Positions 39,180-50,212 of a stretch of DNA of 64,000 nucleotides are shown here, in pieces. Source of the stretch: Pelagibacteraceae bacterium (GTDB taxonomy: Bacteria > Pseudomonadota > Alphaproteobacteria > HIMB59 > GCA-002718135); NCBI GenBank assembly GCA_002718135.1, contig PBDN01000002.1, forward strand, positions 98,995 to 162,994, given 5' to 3'. Within the stretch, counting starts at the first letter, position 1. Every line of letters begins with the position of its first letter. The notes under the pieces were generated by a model. It saw only the letters and a program-made list of their open reading frames with translations. It did not search any database and was not told the DNA's origin. The position numbers and the translations under genes are program-made.

Positions 39180-39664
39180 TTTATTAATTTGAATTCTCGA
39201 TAACACTGCTCAAGAGATTGTTTAGAATTTAGAAGGGTGCCTAAGTCGTTCCTAATTTCAAAATATTCTACACGTTTTTTTTCAGCGCCATTATTAAAAA
39301 AAATGAAAAGTCGGCAACTTTCACTATCATATCGAAACATATATATAGGATCATCAGAGCGAGTTAATTCAGGTTTACCCATTTTTAAATTTATTTGATC
39401 TTCAGTATTTCCAATAAAATTTATTTCTGCAAGTCTTTGTTGATTTTGGATAATTGACTTTTGTTTTTTTTGTTCATCTTCTATAATTTCTTTTGCCTTT
39501 ATTAATTCCTCTTCTTTTTCAGCATTTTGAATTTCATTTTTTGGAAGAATTTCTTCAACAGTTTTTTTTACACTACTTGTTGCTTTTATAACTTCTTTGG
39601 TGACCTCAACAGTCGAACACCCCCAAATGAAAATAAATATAGAAAAAAATAAAAATAACCGCAT
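39176..39664 (-). CDS. Predicted lipoprotein with charged coiled-coil
   Basis: I do not recognise a named family. The 162-residue product has a lipoprotein signal with lipobox I-W-G-C (Cys16), a Lys/Glu-rich segment around residues 30-75 likely to be coiled-coil, and a C-terminal domain with IGNTEDQINLKMGKPELTRSDDPIYMFRYDSESCRLFIFF. That last part resembles the small domains of SmpA/BamE-like lipoproteins (a 'G-x-P' turn then an aromatic strand), but the match is weak. It is tail-to-tail with pyc (4-bp overlap) and head-to-head with upp. Confidence 0.65.
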   Translation of the reverse strand: MRLFLFFSIFIFIWGCSTVEVTKEVIKATSSVKKTVEEILPKNEIQNAEKEEELIKAKEIIEDEQKKQKSIIQNQQRLAEINFIGNTEDQINLKMGKPELTRSDDPIYMFRYDSESCRLFIFFNNGAEKKRVEYFEIRNDLGTLLNSKQSLEQCYREFKLIN

Positions 39665-39699
39665 TGCTCTTATGATAAAATAATTGTAAGTAATAACAA

Positions 39700-40320
39700 A
39701 TGATTACATCAATTCAATCACCATTCCTAGAACATAAAATGACTATTTTGAGAAATAAAAATACATCAAACTCATTTTTTAGACAAACAATGAATGAAAT
39801 AAGCTATTTGATTGCATCAGAGGTTTTAAAATTTATGCCATATAAAAAAATTAGTGTTCAAACTCCAATTACCAAAGCATCAGGTAAAAAATTATCTGCA
39901 CAAATAATATTGGTTCCAATATTGCGTGCCGGATTGGGACTTTTAGAGGGTTTTGTTAAATTTTTACCTGATGCTGAAAAAGGACACATTGGTCTATATC
40001 GCGATGAGCAAACATATAGGCCAGTTGAATATTTGTTTAAATTACCAAAAACAAAAAACAAAAAGATTTTAGTGCTTGATCCTATGTTGGCTACGGGTAA
40101 TTCATCCATTGCTGCTATCAATTTAATCTTAAATAAAGGAGTTAAAATAAAAGATATATTTTTAGTATCTATTTTAGCAGCTCCAGAGGGTCTTAAAAAT
40201 TTACAAAAACATCATAAGTCCCTTCATATTTTTACATGCAAGATAGATAGGAAATTAAACAAAAAAAAGTTCATTGTTCCTGGATTGGGTGATGCTGGAG
40301 ATCGTTATATGGGGACTTAA
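39700..40320 (+). CDS. upp: Uracil phosphoribosyltransferase
   Basis: Salvages uracil to UMP with PRPP. 206 residues; the PRPP-binding motif is VLDPMLATGNSS, and PILRAGLGLLEG and PGLGDAGDRYMGT are family signatures. It lies directly upstream of a nucleoside-type ABC transporter, suggesting a pyrimidine salvage unit, although a separate promoter likely serves the transporter. Confidence 0.96.
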   Translation: MITSIQSPFLEHKMTILRNKNTSNSFFRQTMNEISYLIASEVLKFMPYKKISVQTPITKASGKKLSAQIILVPILRAGLGLLEGFVKFLPDAEKGHIGLYRDEQTYRPVEYLFKLPKTKNKKILVLDPMLATGNSSIAAINLILNKGVKIKDIFLVSILAAPEGLKNLQKHHKSLHIFTCKIDRKLNKKKFIVPGLGDAGDRYMGT

Positions 40321-40371
40321 ACAATAAATTTTATTATTTATCCACCATCTCAATTTTAAATTAATTTTTTT

Positions 40372-40400
40372 TTGTCATAAAAATGTTATCAAGGTACTAT
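40372..40400 (+). promoter_or_regulatory. Predicted sigma-70-type promoter of the nucleoside ABC operon
   Basis: TTGTCA (40372-40377), a 17-nt spacer and TACTAT (40395-40400) make a good housekeeping promoter, followed by a GGGAGA ribosome site before the ATG at 40435. A TATAAT at 40402-40407 overlaps but is badly spaced from this -35. Prediction only. Confidence 0.4.
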
Positions 40401-40434
40401 CTATAATTCTAATAAAAAAAGGGAGATTTTTGGT

Positions 40435-41412
40435 ATGAAGAGAATTTTTAGTATTTTTGTTGTTTCTTTCGCGCTTGTTTTTTCTACAAGCTCGTTTGCA
40501 AATAAAATTGGAGTCATTTACGATTCTGGAGGTAAATTTGATAAGTCATTTAATGAATTAGCTTATAGAACTGCTGAAAGAGTTAAAAATGAATTAGGCT
40601 GGGATATGATCGAGTTTGAAGCTGCAAATAACACTCAAATTGAACAAGGTATGAGAAAAGTTGCTGACAGAGGCGCCAATCTAGTTGTTGCAATGGGATT
40701 TGCACAAGCTGATGCAGTTGCTGCAGTTGCTCCACAATACCCAGATGTAAATTTTGTTGCTGTGGATGTTTGTTGGGTAGATGATCCTGCAGGAAATATT
40801 TACCAAGCATGTTATAAAGAACATGAAGGTTCATTTCTTGTTGGAATGATTGCTGCTATGGCTTCTAAATCTGGAAAAATTGGTTTTGTTGGAGGAATGG
40901 ACATTCCACTAATAAGAAAATTCCAAGGTGGTTATGAGCAAGGCGCACTTTATGTTAATCCTGATATTGAAATACATGCTAATATGACTGGCACAACACC
41001 AGAAGCTTGGAACAATCCAACTAAAGGCGCAGAGCTTACCAAAGCACAGATTGATAAAGGTGCTGACGTAGTTTACCAAGCGGCTGGCGGAACAGGTATT
41101 GGTGTTCTTCAAGCAGCAGCTGATGCTGGCATCATGGGAATTGGTGTTGATACGAACCAAAATTATATGCATCCTGGAAATATGTTAACTTCAATGCTTA
41201 AACGTTTGGACTTAACAATTTTTGAACAGGCTGAAAAAACTGCTGCTGGTACTTTTGAGCCAGGAATACATATTCTTGGTCTTGCAGAAGGCGCTGTTGG
41301 CTATGCTACTGAAGATGGTATGGTAACAGATGAAATGGCTGCTGCGGTAGAAGCTGCTGCTGCAGAAATTGTAAGTGGCACAATGGCAGTTGCTGACTGG
41401 TCACAAGAATAA
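40435..41412 (+). CDS. BMP family ABC transporter substrate-binding protein
   Basis: Periplasmic (or lipidated) binding protein of 325 residues with a cleavable signal of about 22 residues ending SSFA. IGVIYDSGGKFDKSFNELAYR and later GFVGGMDIPLIRKFQGGYEQGA are the Bmp/PnrA purine-nucleoside-binding family signatures. The following genes are the ATPase and two permeases, so this is the ligand receptor of a nucleoside importer. The exact ligand (purine or pyrimidine) is not set by sequence. Confidence 0.95.
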   Translation: MKRIFSIFVVSFALVFSTSSFANKIGVIYDSGGKFDKSFNELAYRTAERVKNELGWDMIEFEAANNTQIEQGMRKVADRGANLVVAMGFAQADAVAAVAPQYPDVNFVAVDVCWVDDPAGNIYQACYKEHEGSFLVGMIAAMASKSGKIGFVGGMDIPLIRKFQGGYEQGALYVNPDIEIHANMTGTTPEAWNNPTKGAELTKAQIDKGADVVYQAAGGTGIGVLQAAADAGIMGIGVDTNQNYMHPGNMLTSMLKRLDLTIFEQAEKTAAGTFEPGIHILGLAEGAVGYATEDGMVTDEMAAAVEAAAAEIVSGTMAVADWSQE

Positions 41413-41428
41413 TTACTTTTTAATAATT

Positions 41429-41470
41429 GGTGAGACCAAATCCTAAAACATAGTTTTATATGGTCTCACC
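41429..41470. repeat. Inverted repeat over the start codon of the ABC ATPase gene
   Basis: GGTGAGACCA (41429-41438) and TGGTCTCACC (41461-41470) are perfectly complementary over 10 bp with a 22-nt loop. The ATG at 41460 sits at the base of the right arm, so folding would bury the start codon. Such stem-loops after binding-protein genes often stabilise the upstream mRNA and reduce downstream expression. Confidence 0.75.
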
Positions 41471-42980
41471 TATTTTAGAATTAAAAAATATAAATAAATC
41501 ATTTGGTCACGTTCAGGCCAACAAAGATATCAATTTAACAATTAATAAAGGAACTATTCACGGTATAATTGGTGAAAATGGGGCGGGTAAATCCACATTA
41601 ATGAGTATTGTGTATGGACTCTATCAAGCTGATTCAGGTACAATTTCTGTTAACCAAAAAGAGATTAAACTTAAATCACCAAGAGATTCAATAGAAAATG
41701 GTATTGGTATGGTACACCAGCACTTTATGCTTGTTGAGAATTTTACTGTTCTTGAAAACATAGTTTTAGGTTTTGAGGGTGAAATGATATTTGGAGCAAA
41801 ATTAGAAAAAGCAAAATCAGATCTAAAAAAACTTTGCGATAACTATAATTTAAATGTTGATCTAGATTCTATAATTTCAGATTTATCTGTAGGATTTCGT
41901 CAACGAGTAGAGATTTTAAAATCACTATACCGTGGCGCAGAAATATTTATTTTAGATGAGCCGACAGGAGTCTTAACACCTCAAGAAGTAGATGAATTAT
42001 TTAAAATTCTTCGCTCTCTAAAAGGTGAGGGAAAAACAATTGTGTTAATTACACACAAGTTAAATGAAATAATGGACTTAACAAGTGAAGTGTCAGTTAT
42101 GCGTCAAGGGGAAGTTGTAGGACATACCACAACTGAAACTACAAACAGAGAAAAGCTTGCAGAAATGATGGTGGGCAGGAGTGTGCTACTAAGAATTAAT
42201 AAATCAAAACTTGATAGAGGTGATGTTGTTTTTAGGGTGGAAAATTTAAAAGTTAAAGATGATCTTGATGTTACAAGGGTTAAAAATGTTAATTTAGAAA
42301 TACATGCTGGAGAAATTTTGGGTTTAGCCGGCGTTACAGGTAATGGACAGACTGAACTATTAGAAGCTTTGTCAGGTATAAGACAAGTTGAGTCAGGTGA
42401 AATTTATCTCAATGATGAAAAAATTTCTGATAATTCAGAGTTGCTTAATCCAAGAGAGCTTAAAGAAAGAGGGCTAGCACACGTTCCTGAGGACCGTCAA
42501 AGAATGGGATTAGTAACTGATTTTAAGGCCTATGAAAATTTGATTTTTGGATATCATGATCAAGAACCATATTCAAAATCTTCAATAATGAAAGATAAAA
42601 AGATTATAGATTTTTCAAAAAAAGTTATGGAAGAATATGATGTAAGACCAAGGTCTCCACATTTAATTACCTCTAACTTTTCTGGCGGTAATCAGCAAAA
42701 ACTTATTTTAAGCAGAGAGTTAAATGAAAATCCTAAAGTATTACTTGTGGGCCAACCAACAAGAGGTGTGGACATAGGTGCAATAGAATTTATTCATCAA
42801 AGATTAATAGATATGCGCGATAAAGGCGCCGCTATATTATTGGTTTCCGTAGAGTTAGAAGAGGTGCTTTCTTTATCTGACAGAATAGTGGTCATGTTTG
42901 ATGGCAATATTGTTGGAGAAAGAATTAATAAAAATGTGACAGACCGTGAACTTGGTTTGTTGATGGCTGGGGTAGCTTAA
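41460..42980 (+). CDS. Nucleoside ABC transporter, tandem ATP-binding protein
   Basis: 506 residues holding two ABC domains, as in YufO/NupB-type simple-sugar/nucleoside importers. Domain 1 has Walker A GENGAGKST, signature LSVGFRQRVEIL and H-loop THKL. Domain 2 has a degenerate P-loop GVTGNGQTE, and signature FSGGNQQKLILSRE, so only one site should bind ATP normally. It overlaps the first permease by 1 nt. Confidence 0.95.
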   Translation: MVSPILELKNINKSFGHVQANKDINLTINKGTIHGIIGENGAGKSTLMSIVYGLYQADSGTISVNQKEIKLKSPRDSIENGIGMVHQHFMLVENFTVLENIVLGFEGEMIFGAKLEKAKSDLKKLCDNYNLNVDLDSIISDLSVGFRQRVEILKSLYRGAEIFILDEPTGVLTPQEVDELFKILRSLKGEGKTIVLITHKLNEIMDLTSEVSVMRQGEVVGHTTTETTNREKLAEMMVGRSVLLRINKSKLDRGDVVFRVENLKVKDDLDVTRVKNVNLEIHAGEILGLAGVTGNGQTELLEALSGIRQVESGEIYLNDEKISDNSELLNPRELKERGLAHVPEDRQRMGLVTDFKAYENLIFGYHDQEPYSKSSIMKDKKIIDFSKKVMEEYDVRPRSPHLITSNFSGGNQQKLILSRELNENPKVLLVGQPTRGVDIGAIEFIHQRLIDMRDKGAAILLVSVELEEVLSLSDRIVVMFDGNIVGERINKNVTDRELGLLMAGVA

Positions 42981-44098
42981 TGAGTAATGCAGTAGATAAG
43001 TCAAAAGTACCTTGGTGGGTTTCAAACTTAATAGTTCCGCTAGTAAATTTAACTTTAGCCCTTCTTGTTTCTGCTTTATTTATTTTTGTTGCAGGCGAAA
43101 ACCCGGTACAGGCCATTAAACTAATTATTTACGGATCCTTTGGTTATTTAGAAGGATTTGCTTATACTCTTTATTATACAACGAATTTTATTTTCACTGG
43201 TCTGGCTTTTGCAGTTGCTTTTCATTGTCGACTTTTCAATATTGGTGGAGAGGGGCAAGCTTATATAGGGGGTCTTGGAGTTTTTCTTGTCGCAATTAAT
43301 GTTAGTTTTCTTCCTATACCAATTATTTGGCTTCTTTCTATAGCTGGGGCCTTTATTTTTGGAGCGGCTTGGGCATTTATCCCAGCTTACTTACAAGCAA
43401 AAAGAGGGAGTCACGTAGTTATTACAACAATCATGTTTAATTTTATAGCATCATCATTAATGGTTTATTTGTTGGTCGATGTTATACGTGATATGGATCA
43501 GATGGGACCTCATACAGTAGCTTTGCCAAAAGAAATGTGGCTACCAAGCTTCAAAGATTTTGCTGCTTTATTTGGTATTAAAATCAGATACTCTCCTCTT
43601 AACCTGTCTTTTCTTTTAGCAATCGTATCGTCTTTTTTTGTTTGGTTTTTGGTTTGGAAAACAAAATGGGGATATGAAATGAGAGCTGTTGGACACAATA
43701 TGCAAGCAGCAATATATGCAGGTATTTCTCCTTATAAAAATATTATTATAGCGATGCTTATTTCTGGAGGTTTAGCGGGGTTATTAAGTGTTAACGAAAT
43801 TTTAGGCGTTCATCATAAAATAGTTTCAGGTTTTCCCGCGGGATATGGATTTACAGGAATTGCAGTTGCCCTGATGGGAAGAAACCACCCGATAGGAATA
43901 TTTCCAGCAGCATTTTTATTTGGAATTTTATATCAAGGTGGATCAGAGGTAACTTTTGATATGCCAAATATAACGAGATATATGTTTGTTGCTGTTCAAG
44001 GTGTTATAATTTTATTTAGTGGAGCTCTAGAGAATTTATTTAGACCTCAAATTGAAAGTTTTTTTGTAAATAGGCTTAATAGAGAGGTTAATGCTTAA
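42980..44098 (+). CDS. Nucleoside ABC transporter permease (first)
   Basis: A 372-residue inner-membrane permease with about nine hydrophobic helices. The central VAFHCRLFNIGGEGQAYIGGLG and later MRAVGHNMQAAIYAGIS are characteristic of the BPD_transp_2 family; the second region is the EAA-like loop that touches the ATPase. Overlaps the ATPase gene and the next permease by 1 nt each. Confidence 0.94.
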   Translation: MSNAVDKSKVPWWVSNLIVPLVNLTLALLVSALFIFVAGENPVQAIKLIIYGSFGYLEGFAYTLYYTTNFIFTGLAFAVAFHCRLFNIGGEGQAYIGGLGVFLVAINVSFLPIPIIWLLSIAGAFIFGAAWAFIPAYLQAKRGSHVVITTIMFNFIASSLMVYLLVDVIRDMDQMGPHTVALPKEMWLPSFKDFAALFGIKIRYSPLNLSFLLAIVSSFFVWFLVWKTKWGYEMRAVGHNMQAAIYAGISPYKNIIIAMLISGGLAGLLSVNEILGVHHKIVSGFPAGYGFTGIAVALMGRNHPIGIFPAAFLFGILYQGGSEVTFDMPNITRYMFVAVQGVIILFSGALENLFRPQIESFFVNRLNREVNA

Positions 44099-45069
44099 TG
44101 GAATTTTTATCAGATATAGCTTCTTTAACAAATTCTACACTAAGAATTTCAACCCCATTAGTATTTGCTGCAATGGCAGGTATATTTGCTGAGCGATCAG
44201 GCGTTATAGATTTCAGTTTAGAAGGTAAAATGCTAATGGCTGCTTTTGTGGCTGCAGTTGGTTCATATTTTTTTGGCAATCCATGGATTGGATTATCAAT
44301 GGCTATTGTTGCCTGTGTAAGTCTATCAATGTTACATGGTTTTGCATCAGTAACTCACAAAGGAGATCAAGTTGTATCTTGTGTGGCTATTAATATTTTA
44401 ATAATTGGTTTAACAACTGCCTTAGCTGCAGCTTGGTTTGGGCAAGCAGGTTTGACACCAACCCTCACAGATGAACAACGATTTTTAGAAATTACATTAC
44501 CATTTGCAGATACCTTACAAGATGTCCCACTGATTGGTATAATATATAGCGATATATTAAGCGGCCATTATATTTTTGTTTATCTGGCTTATTTATCAGT
44601 TCCAATTGTTTATTGGGTAGTATTTAAAACTAGTTTTGGTTTACGCGTAAGAGCAGTAGGTGAAAACCCAAGTGCAGTCGACACTGCGGGAATTAATGTT
44701 TTTGCAATGAGATATAAAGCACTGGCAATCAACGGTGTTTTAATTGCTTTTGCTGGAGCCCACCTATCAACTGCAGTTAATGCTAACTTCTTTAGAGAGA
44801 TGTCTGCTGGAAGAGGATACTTAGCTCTAGCTGCAATGATCTTTGGAAAATGGCATCCCAAGACGGCTTTAATAGCATGTTTACTATTTGGATTTACTGA
44901 TGCTCTTCAGATAAGATTACAGGGAGTTGAATTGCCTAATATTGGCACAATCCCAGTACAATTAATTCAAGCCGTTCCATATGTTCTAACTGTAGTGCTA
45001 CTTGCCGGTTTTGTTGGTAAGGCTATTGCTCCAAGAGCTATTGGACAACCTTATATCAAAGAAAGATAA
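44098..45069 (+). CDS. Nucleoside ABC transporter permease (second)
   Basis: 323-residue permease with about eight hydrophobic helices; FAAMAGIFAERSGVIDFSLEGKMLMAAF and LRVRAVGENPSAVDTAGINV are family signatures. Pairs with the first permease as a heterodimer, completing the importer. The 3' gap before the DUF3764 gene has no terminator, but a new ribosome site (AAGGAGAAG) follows. Confidence 0.94.
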   Translation: MEFLSDIASLTNSTLRISTPLVFAAMAGIFAERSGVIDFSLEGKMLMAAFVAAVGSYFFGNPWIGLSMAIVACVSLSMLHGFASVTHKGDQVVSCVAINILIIGLTTALAAAWFGQAGLTPTLTDEQRFLEITLPFADTLQDVPLIGIIYSDILSGHYIFVYLAYLSVPIVYWVVFKTSFGLRVRAVGENPSAVDTAGINVFAMRYKALAINGVLIAFAGAHLSTAVNANFFREMSAGRGYLALAAMIFGKWHPKTALIACLLFGFTDALQIRLQGVELPNIGTIPVQLIQAVPYVLTVVLLAGFVGKAIAPRAIGQPYIKER

Positions 45070-45149
45070 TAAATCTAAATTCTTACTTTAATTATAATAT
45101 TTGATACATACTTAAACTGTAACAATAAAAAAATTTTAAGGAGAAGTAT

Positions 45150-45443
45150 ATGTTAGTCAAACTGACTCAAGACTTAAAAAATGGTTTTTTGCCATGGAAA
45201 GAGATGCTTCATGCAAATGGAGATAAACTTAAAAAACATGGAATGACTTGTATTTTTGCAGGTACTGAGAAAGATAATGATAATAAGTTGATGGTGATTA
45301 TTGACTTTGCAACCCCGGAAGGCATGATGGCTTTTAAAAATGATGAAGAGTTAACCCAAAGAAGAATTGACGCTGGTGCTATAGTAGAAACTACAGTAAT
45401 GACACCCATGACAGGTGAAGCAGTTACTAATTTTTCAGGTTAG
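45150..45443 (+). CDS. DUF3764 family small protein
   Basis: A 97-residue soluble protein whose WKEMLHANGDKLKKHGM, IIDFATPEGMMAF and NDEELTQRRIDAGA resemble DUF3764, a dimeric ferredoxin-like family found in marine cyanobacteria and alphaproteobacteria. Function unknown. A consensus Shine-Dalgarno sequence AAGGAGAAG lies 5 nt before the ATG. The next gene is a small SnoaL-like protein, and both end at the same terminator. Confidence 0.7.
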   Translation: MLVKLTQDLKNGFLPWKEMLHANGDKLKKHGMTCIFAGTEKDNDNKLMVIIDFATPEGMMAFKNDEELTQRRIDAGAIVETTVMTPMTGEAVTNFSG

Positions 45444-45460
45444 AAAAGAAAGGAAAAAAT

Positions 45461-45781
45461 ATGTCTATATTAGAAAAATATCATAAAGTTTTTGCAGAAA
45501 AAGATGAAGCAGGAATGAATGAAATTATTCATGATGATTTCAAATTTACAATGCATGCATCAGGCAATGTTTTATCAAAGTCAGATGTAATAGCTTGGGC
45601 AATGAGTGATGATATTAATGAAGATAAATCTAGGATTGTGTATGAGAATGATGAAATTGGAATACATCATGCTTTTGTTACTTTTAAAGATGGAAATACT
45701 CAAGCAGTAATGGCAGTTTATAAATACAAAGACGGTAAAATCTTTTCTTTAGAAACTGGCGCAACAAATATGCCTAAATAA
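45461..45781 (+). CDS. SnoaL/NTF2-like small protein
   Basis: 106 residues with the SnoaL/NTF2-like pattern: a starting helix YHKVFAEKDEAGMNEIIHDDFKFTM, a strand-rich core and a final VYKYKDGKIFSLETGA. This cone-shaped fold covers isomerases, hydrolases and non-catalytic binding proteins, so no activity can be named. It is 17 nt downstream of the DUF3764 gene with its own ribosome site. Confidence 0.65.
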   Translation: MSILEKYHKVFAEKDEAGMNEIIHDDFKFTMHASGNVLSKSDVIAWAMSDDINEDKSRIVYENDEIGIHHAFVTFKDGNTQAVMAVYKYKDGKIFSLETGATNMPK

Positions 45782-45806
45782 AAAAATATTCGTAATAACT
45801 AGATTA

Positions 45807-45835
45807 GGGCAGAGCTTTGCTCTGCCCATTTTTTT
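45807..45835 (+). terminator. Rho-independent terminator after the DUF3764/SnoaL genes
   Basis: GGGCAGAGC (45807-45815), a TTT loop and GCTCTGCCC (45819-45827) form a 9-bp GC-rich stem followed by seven T. It stops the plus-strand transporter/DUF3764 transcript. The convergent metallohydrolase gene ends within the T tract. Confidence 0.93.
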
Positions 45836-46871
45836 AAATTATATTAGTCTCCCCATGTTTCATGGTTATAAATTTATTTTTAGATAAATTGTTTTTAATG
45901 GAAAGAGATTTTAAAAGTCTAGGAGGTTCTTGCATTGGTTCATCTGTTAGTTGAAAAGTACCCCAATGCATTGCTACAGATAATTTTGATTTTACATCTT
46001 TATGAATTTGAATTGCCTCTTCTACATTACAATGATGATCCTTCATAAACCATCTTGGTGCGTATGCCCCAATAGGAATTAGAGATAGATCCATATAATT
46101 AAATTTCTTTTGAATTACTGAAAAGTCTTTTGAATAACCAGTATCACCACAAAAAAAACATTTGTAGTTAAAGGTTTCAAATACCCATCCACACCACAAT
46201 GTTTTATTGGTGTTAAAAGATCTATTGCTCCAATGTTGCACGGGCACAGAATGAATCTTTAGACTTTTTAATTCTTTATAATCCCACCAACCAAGCTCTT
46301 TTACATTTGTCCCACCAAAACTTTCTATAAGCCCCTTAAGTCTTAAAGGTACCAAAATTAAAGGTTGGTTATTTTTTTGTTTTTTAATTATTTCTTGTAT
46401 AGTTTTTTTGTCTAGATGATCATAGTGATTGTGTGAAATAACAATAATATCAATGTTAGGCAATTCATTAATTTTAAGACCTGGTGCTGTAGTTCTTTTA
46501 GGTCCTGCAAAACTTACAGGTGAAGCCCTTTTGGTTAAATGAGGGTCAGTAAGAATATTAACGCCATCTATTTGTAATAAAAATGATGCATGTCCAATCC
46601 AAGTAAGTGTTTTTTTTGTCCTGTTATCTTTTAAAAAACTTGGATCATTTTGAGCCAAAGGAAATGACACTGGCTCAGGTCTGTTGGACTCCTTTCTCCA
46701 TTTCCAGAACTCTTTAAATGAAGCCATTTTATGATCAATATAGTTATTATAAAATATACCATCTTTAATAACTGGTTTATTAAAAAAATCTTTTGCAATT
46801 AATTTATTAGACATAAGTATTAATCCAAAAGTTGATAAAAGTATTTTTTTTAAGAAATTTCTTCTAAACAT
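45834..46871 (-). CDS. Metallo-beta-lactamase-fold hydrolase (NAPE-PLD/RomA-like)
   Basis: 345 residues from ATG at 46871. The N-terminus FRRNFLKKILLSTFGLIL has a twin-arginine pattern (RRxFLK) before a hydrophobic stretch, so export by Tat is likely; an extra upstream ATG would add 12 residues before it. TWIGHASFLLQIDGVNILTDPHL and SHNHYDHLDK carry the metal-binding histidines, and AMHWGTFQL a later one. These match the lipid-hydrolysing NAPE-PLD-like branch. The substrate is unknown. Confidence 0.8.
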   Translation of the reverse strand: MFRRNFLKKILLSTFGLILMSNKLIAKDFFNKPVIKDGIFYNNYIDHKMASFKEFWKWRKESNRPEPVSFPLAQNDPSFLKDNRTKKTLTWIGHASFLLQIDGVNILTDPHLTKRASPVSFAGPKRTTAPGLKINELPNIDIIVISHNHYDHLDKKTIQEIIKKQKNNQPLILVPLRLKGLIESFGGTNVKELGWWDYKELKSLKIHSVPVQHWSNRSFNTNKTLWCGWVFETFNYKCFFCGDTGYSKDFSVIQKKFNYMDLSLIPIGAYAPRWFMKDHHCNVEEAIQIHKDVKSKLSVAMHWGTFQLTDEPMQEPPRLLKSLSIKNNLSKNKFITMKHGETNII

Positions 46872-46935
46872 TCTATTATAGATGAATATATTACAAACAA
46901 ATATCAATTATCATTTTTTGTTTATATATTTTTAA

Positions 46936-49126
<2,191 letters not shown>

Positions 49127-49163
49127 AGCAAAGGAAATTAATAATAAAATTCAAATTTATTAA

Positions 49164-49571
49164 TTAAATTTTAATATCAAAATATTTGGGTTTCCAATCT
49201 GGGGGAGCCAATTCAAAATCTTTATAGTCAAAAGCTGGAGAGACCGTGCACCCTATTAAGCTATATTCCCCCGATGATTTCATAGCAAACCAATTTCCAG
49301 CTTTTATAGTATAATTAAAATTTCTTTTTTCTCCAAGAATAAATGATGAAAAGCTAAAACCATTTTCTGAAATATAAATATTTAAAGGGTCTCCTTTATA
49401 AAAATGTAAATTCTCATTTTTACTCAAACGGTGCCAATGTGACTTTTCATTTTTTTGAAGAAGATAGTAAATAATACTTATATACTTGTTTTTGAAGCAT
49501 TCAACAAAGTGCCCACCTTCAGGATGAGGCTCTAAATTTAATTCTTTGATAATAGATTTTGCATCATTCAT
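49164..49571 (-). CDS. Cupin_5 (DUF985) family protein
   Basis: 135 residues opening LNLEPHPEGGHFVE and continuing IYYLLQKNEKSHWHRLSKNENLHFYKG, KAGNWFAMKS and GCTVSPAFDYKDFELA. These are the DUF985 cupin signatures; histidines in SHWHRL are probable metal ligands. No reaction is established for the family. It starts 5 nt after ribA stops, on the same strand. Confidence 0.85.
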   Translation of the reverse strand: MNDAKSIIKELNLEPHPEGGHFVECFKNKYISIIYYLLQKNEKSHWHRLSKNENLHFYKGDPLNIYISENGFSFSSFILGEKRNFNYTIKAGNWFAMKSSGEYSLIGCTVSPAFDYKDFELAPPDWKPKYFDIKI

Positions 49572-49576
49572 TTATT

Positions 49577-50167
49577 TTATAATAAATGACCAAGCTTTTT
49601 TATTTTTGTTGAAATATATTTTTCGTTATATTTATTAGTGTTTGTTGAAAGAGGCACTCTCTCATTTATAATTACACCCATAGCTTTTAGCGCGTCTATT
49701 TTTTTTGGGTTGTTTGTCATTAAATCAACTTTTTTTATTGCAAGGAAATTAATCATTTCTGATATAATCTCATAATCTCTTTCATCCTCTTTAAATCCTA
49801 GTTGATGATTTGCTTCAACTGTATCGAGCCCCTTATCTTGAAGATTGTAAGCCCTTATTTTATTTGATAAGCCAATACCTCTGCCTTCCTGCTGAAGATA
49901 AAAAATTACACCACGCTTTCTTTCTGCAATTAGTGATAAAGATTCTGTTAATTGAAATCTACAGTCGCAACGCATGCTAAAAAATGACTCACCTGTTATA
50001 CATTGAGAATGTATTCTGCATAATACAGGTTCATTTGTTAATAAATCACCCATGCTTATAGCTAAATGATCTTTAGATTTCATTTCATCAGTAAAAGCAT
50101 GAACTTTAAATTCACCAAGGTCAGTAGGTAGGTTACTTGTTTCAATAAACTTTAAATCTGGAGTCAT
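49577..50167 (-). CDS. ribA: GTP cyclohydrolase II
   Basis: First step of riboflavin synthesis: opens GTP to a diaminopyrimidine. The 196 residues contain the zinc site HSQCITGESFFSMRCDCRFQL (three Cys) and LQQEGRGIGLSNKIRAYNLQD, with NHQLGFKEDERDY. It is a stand-alone RibA without a fused RibB domain. It sits in the minus-strand run after thrS and hisI. Confidence 0.95.
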   Translation of the reverse strand: MTPDLKFIETSNLPTDLGEFKVHAFTDEMKSKDHLAISMGDLLTNEPVLCRIHSQCITGESFFSMRCDCRFQLTESLSLIAERKRGVIFYLQQEGRGIGLSNKIRAYNLQDKGLDTVEANHQLGFKEDERDYEIISEMINFLAIKKVDLMTNNPKKIDALKAMGVIINERVPLSTNTNKYNEKYISTKIKKLGHLL

Positions 50168-50212
50168 AAATAAAATATTGCTTTATTCTTTTAGTTTAAT
50201 TTGTAAATGTTT

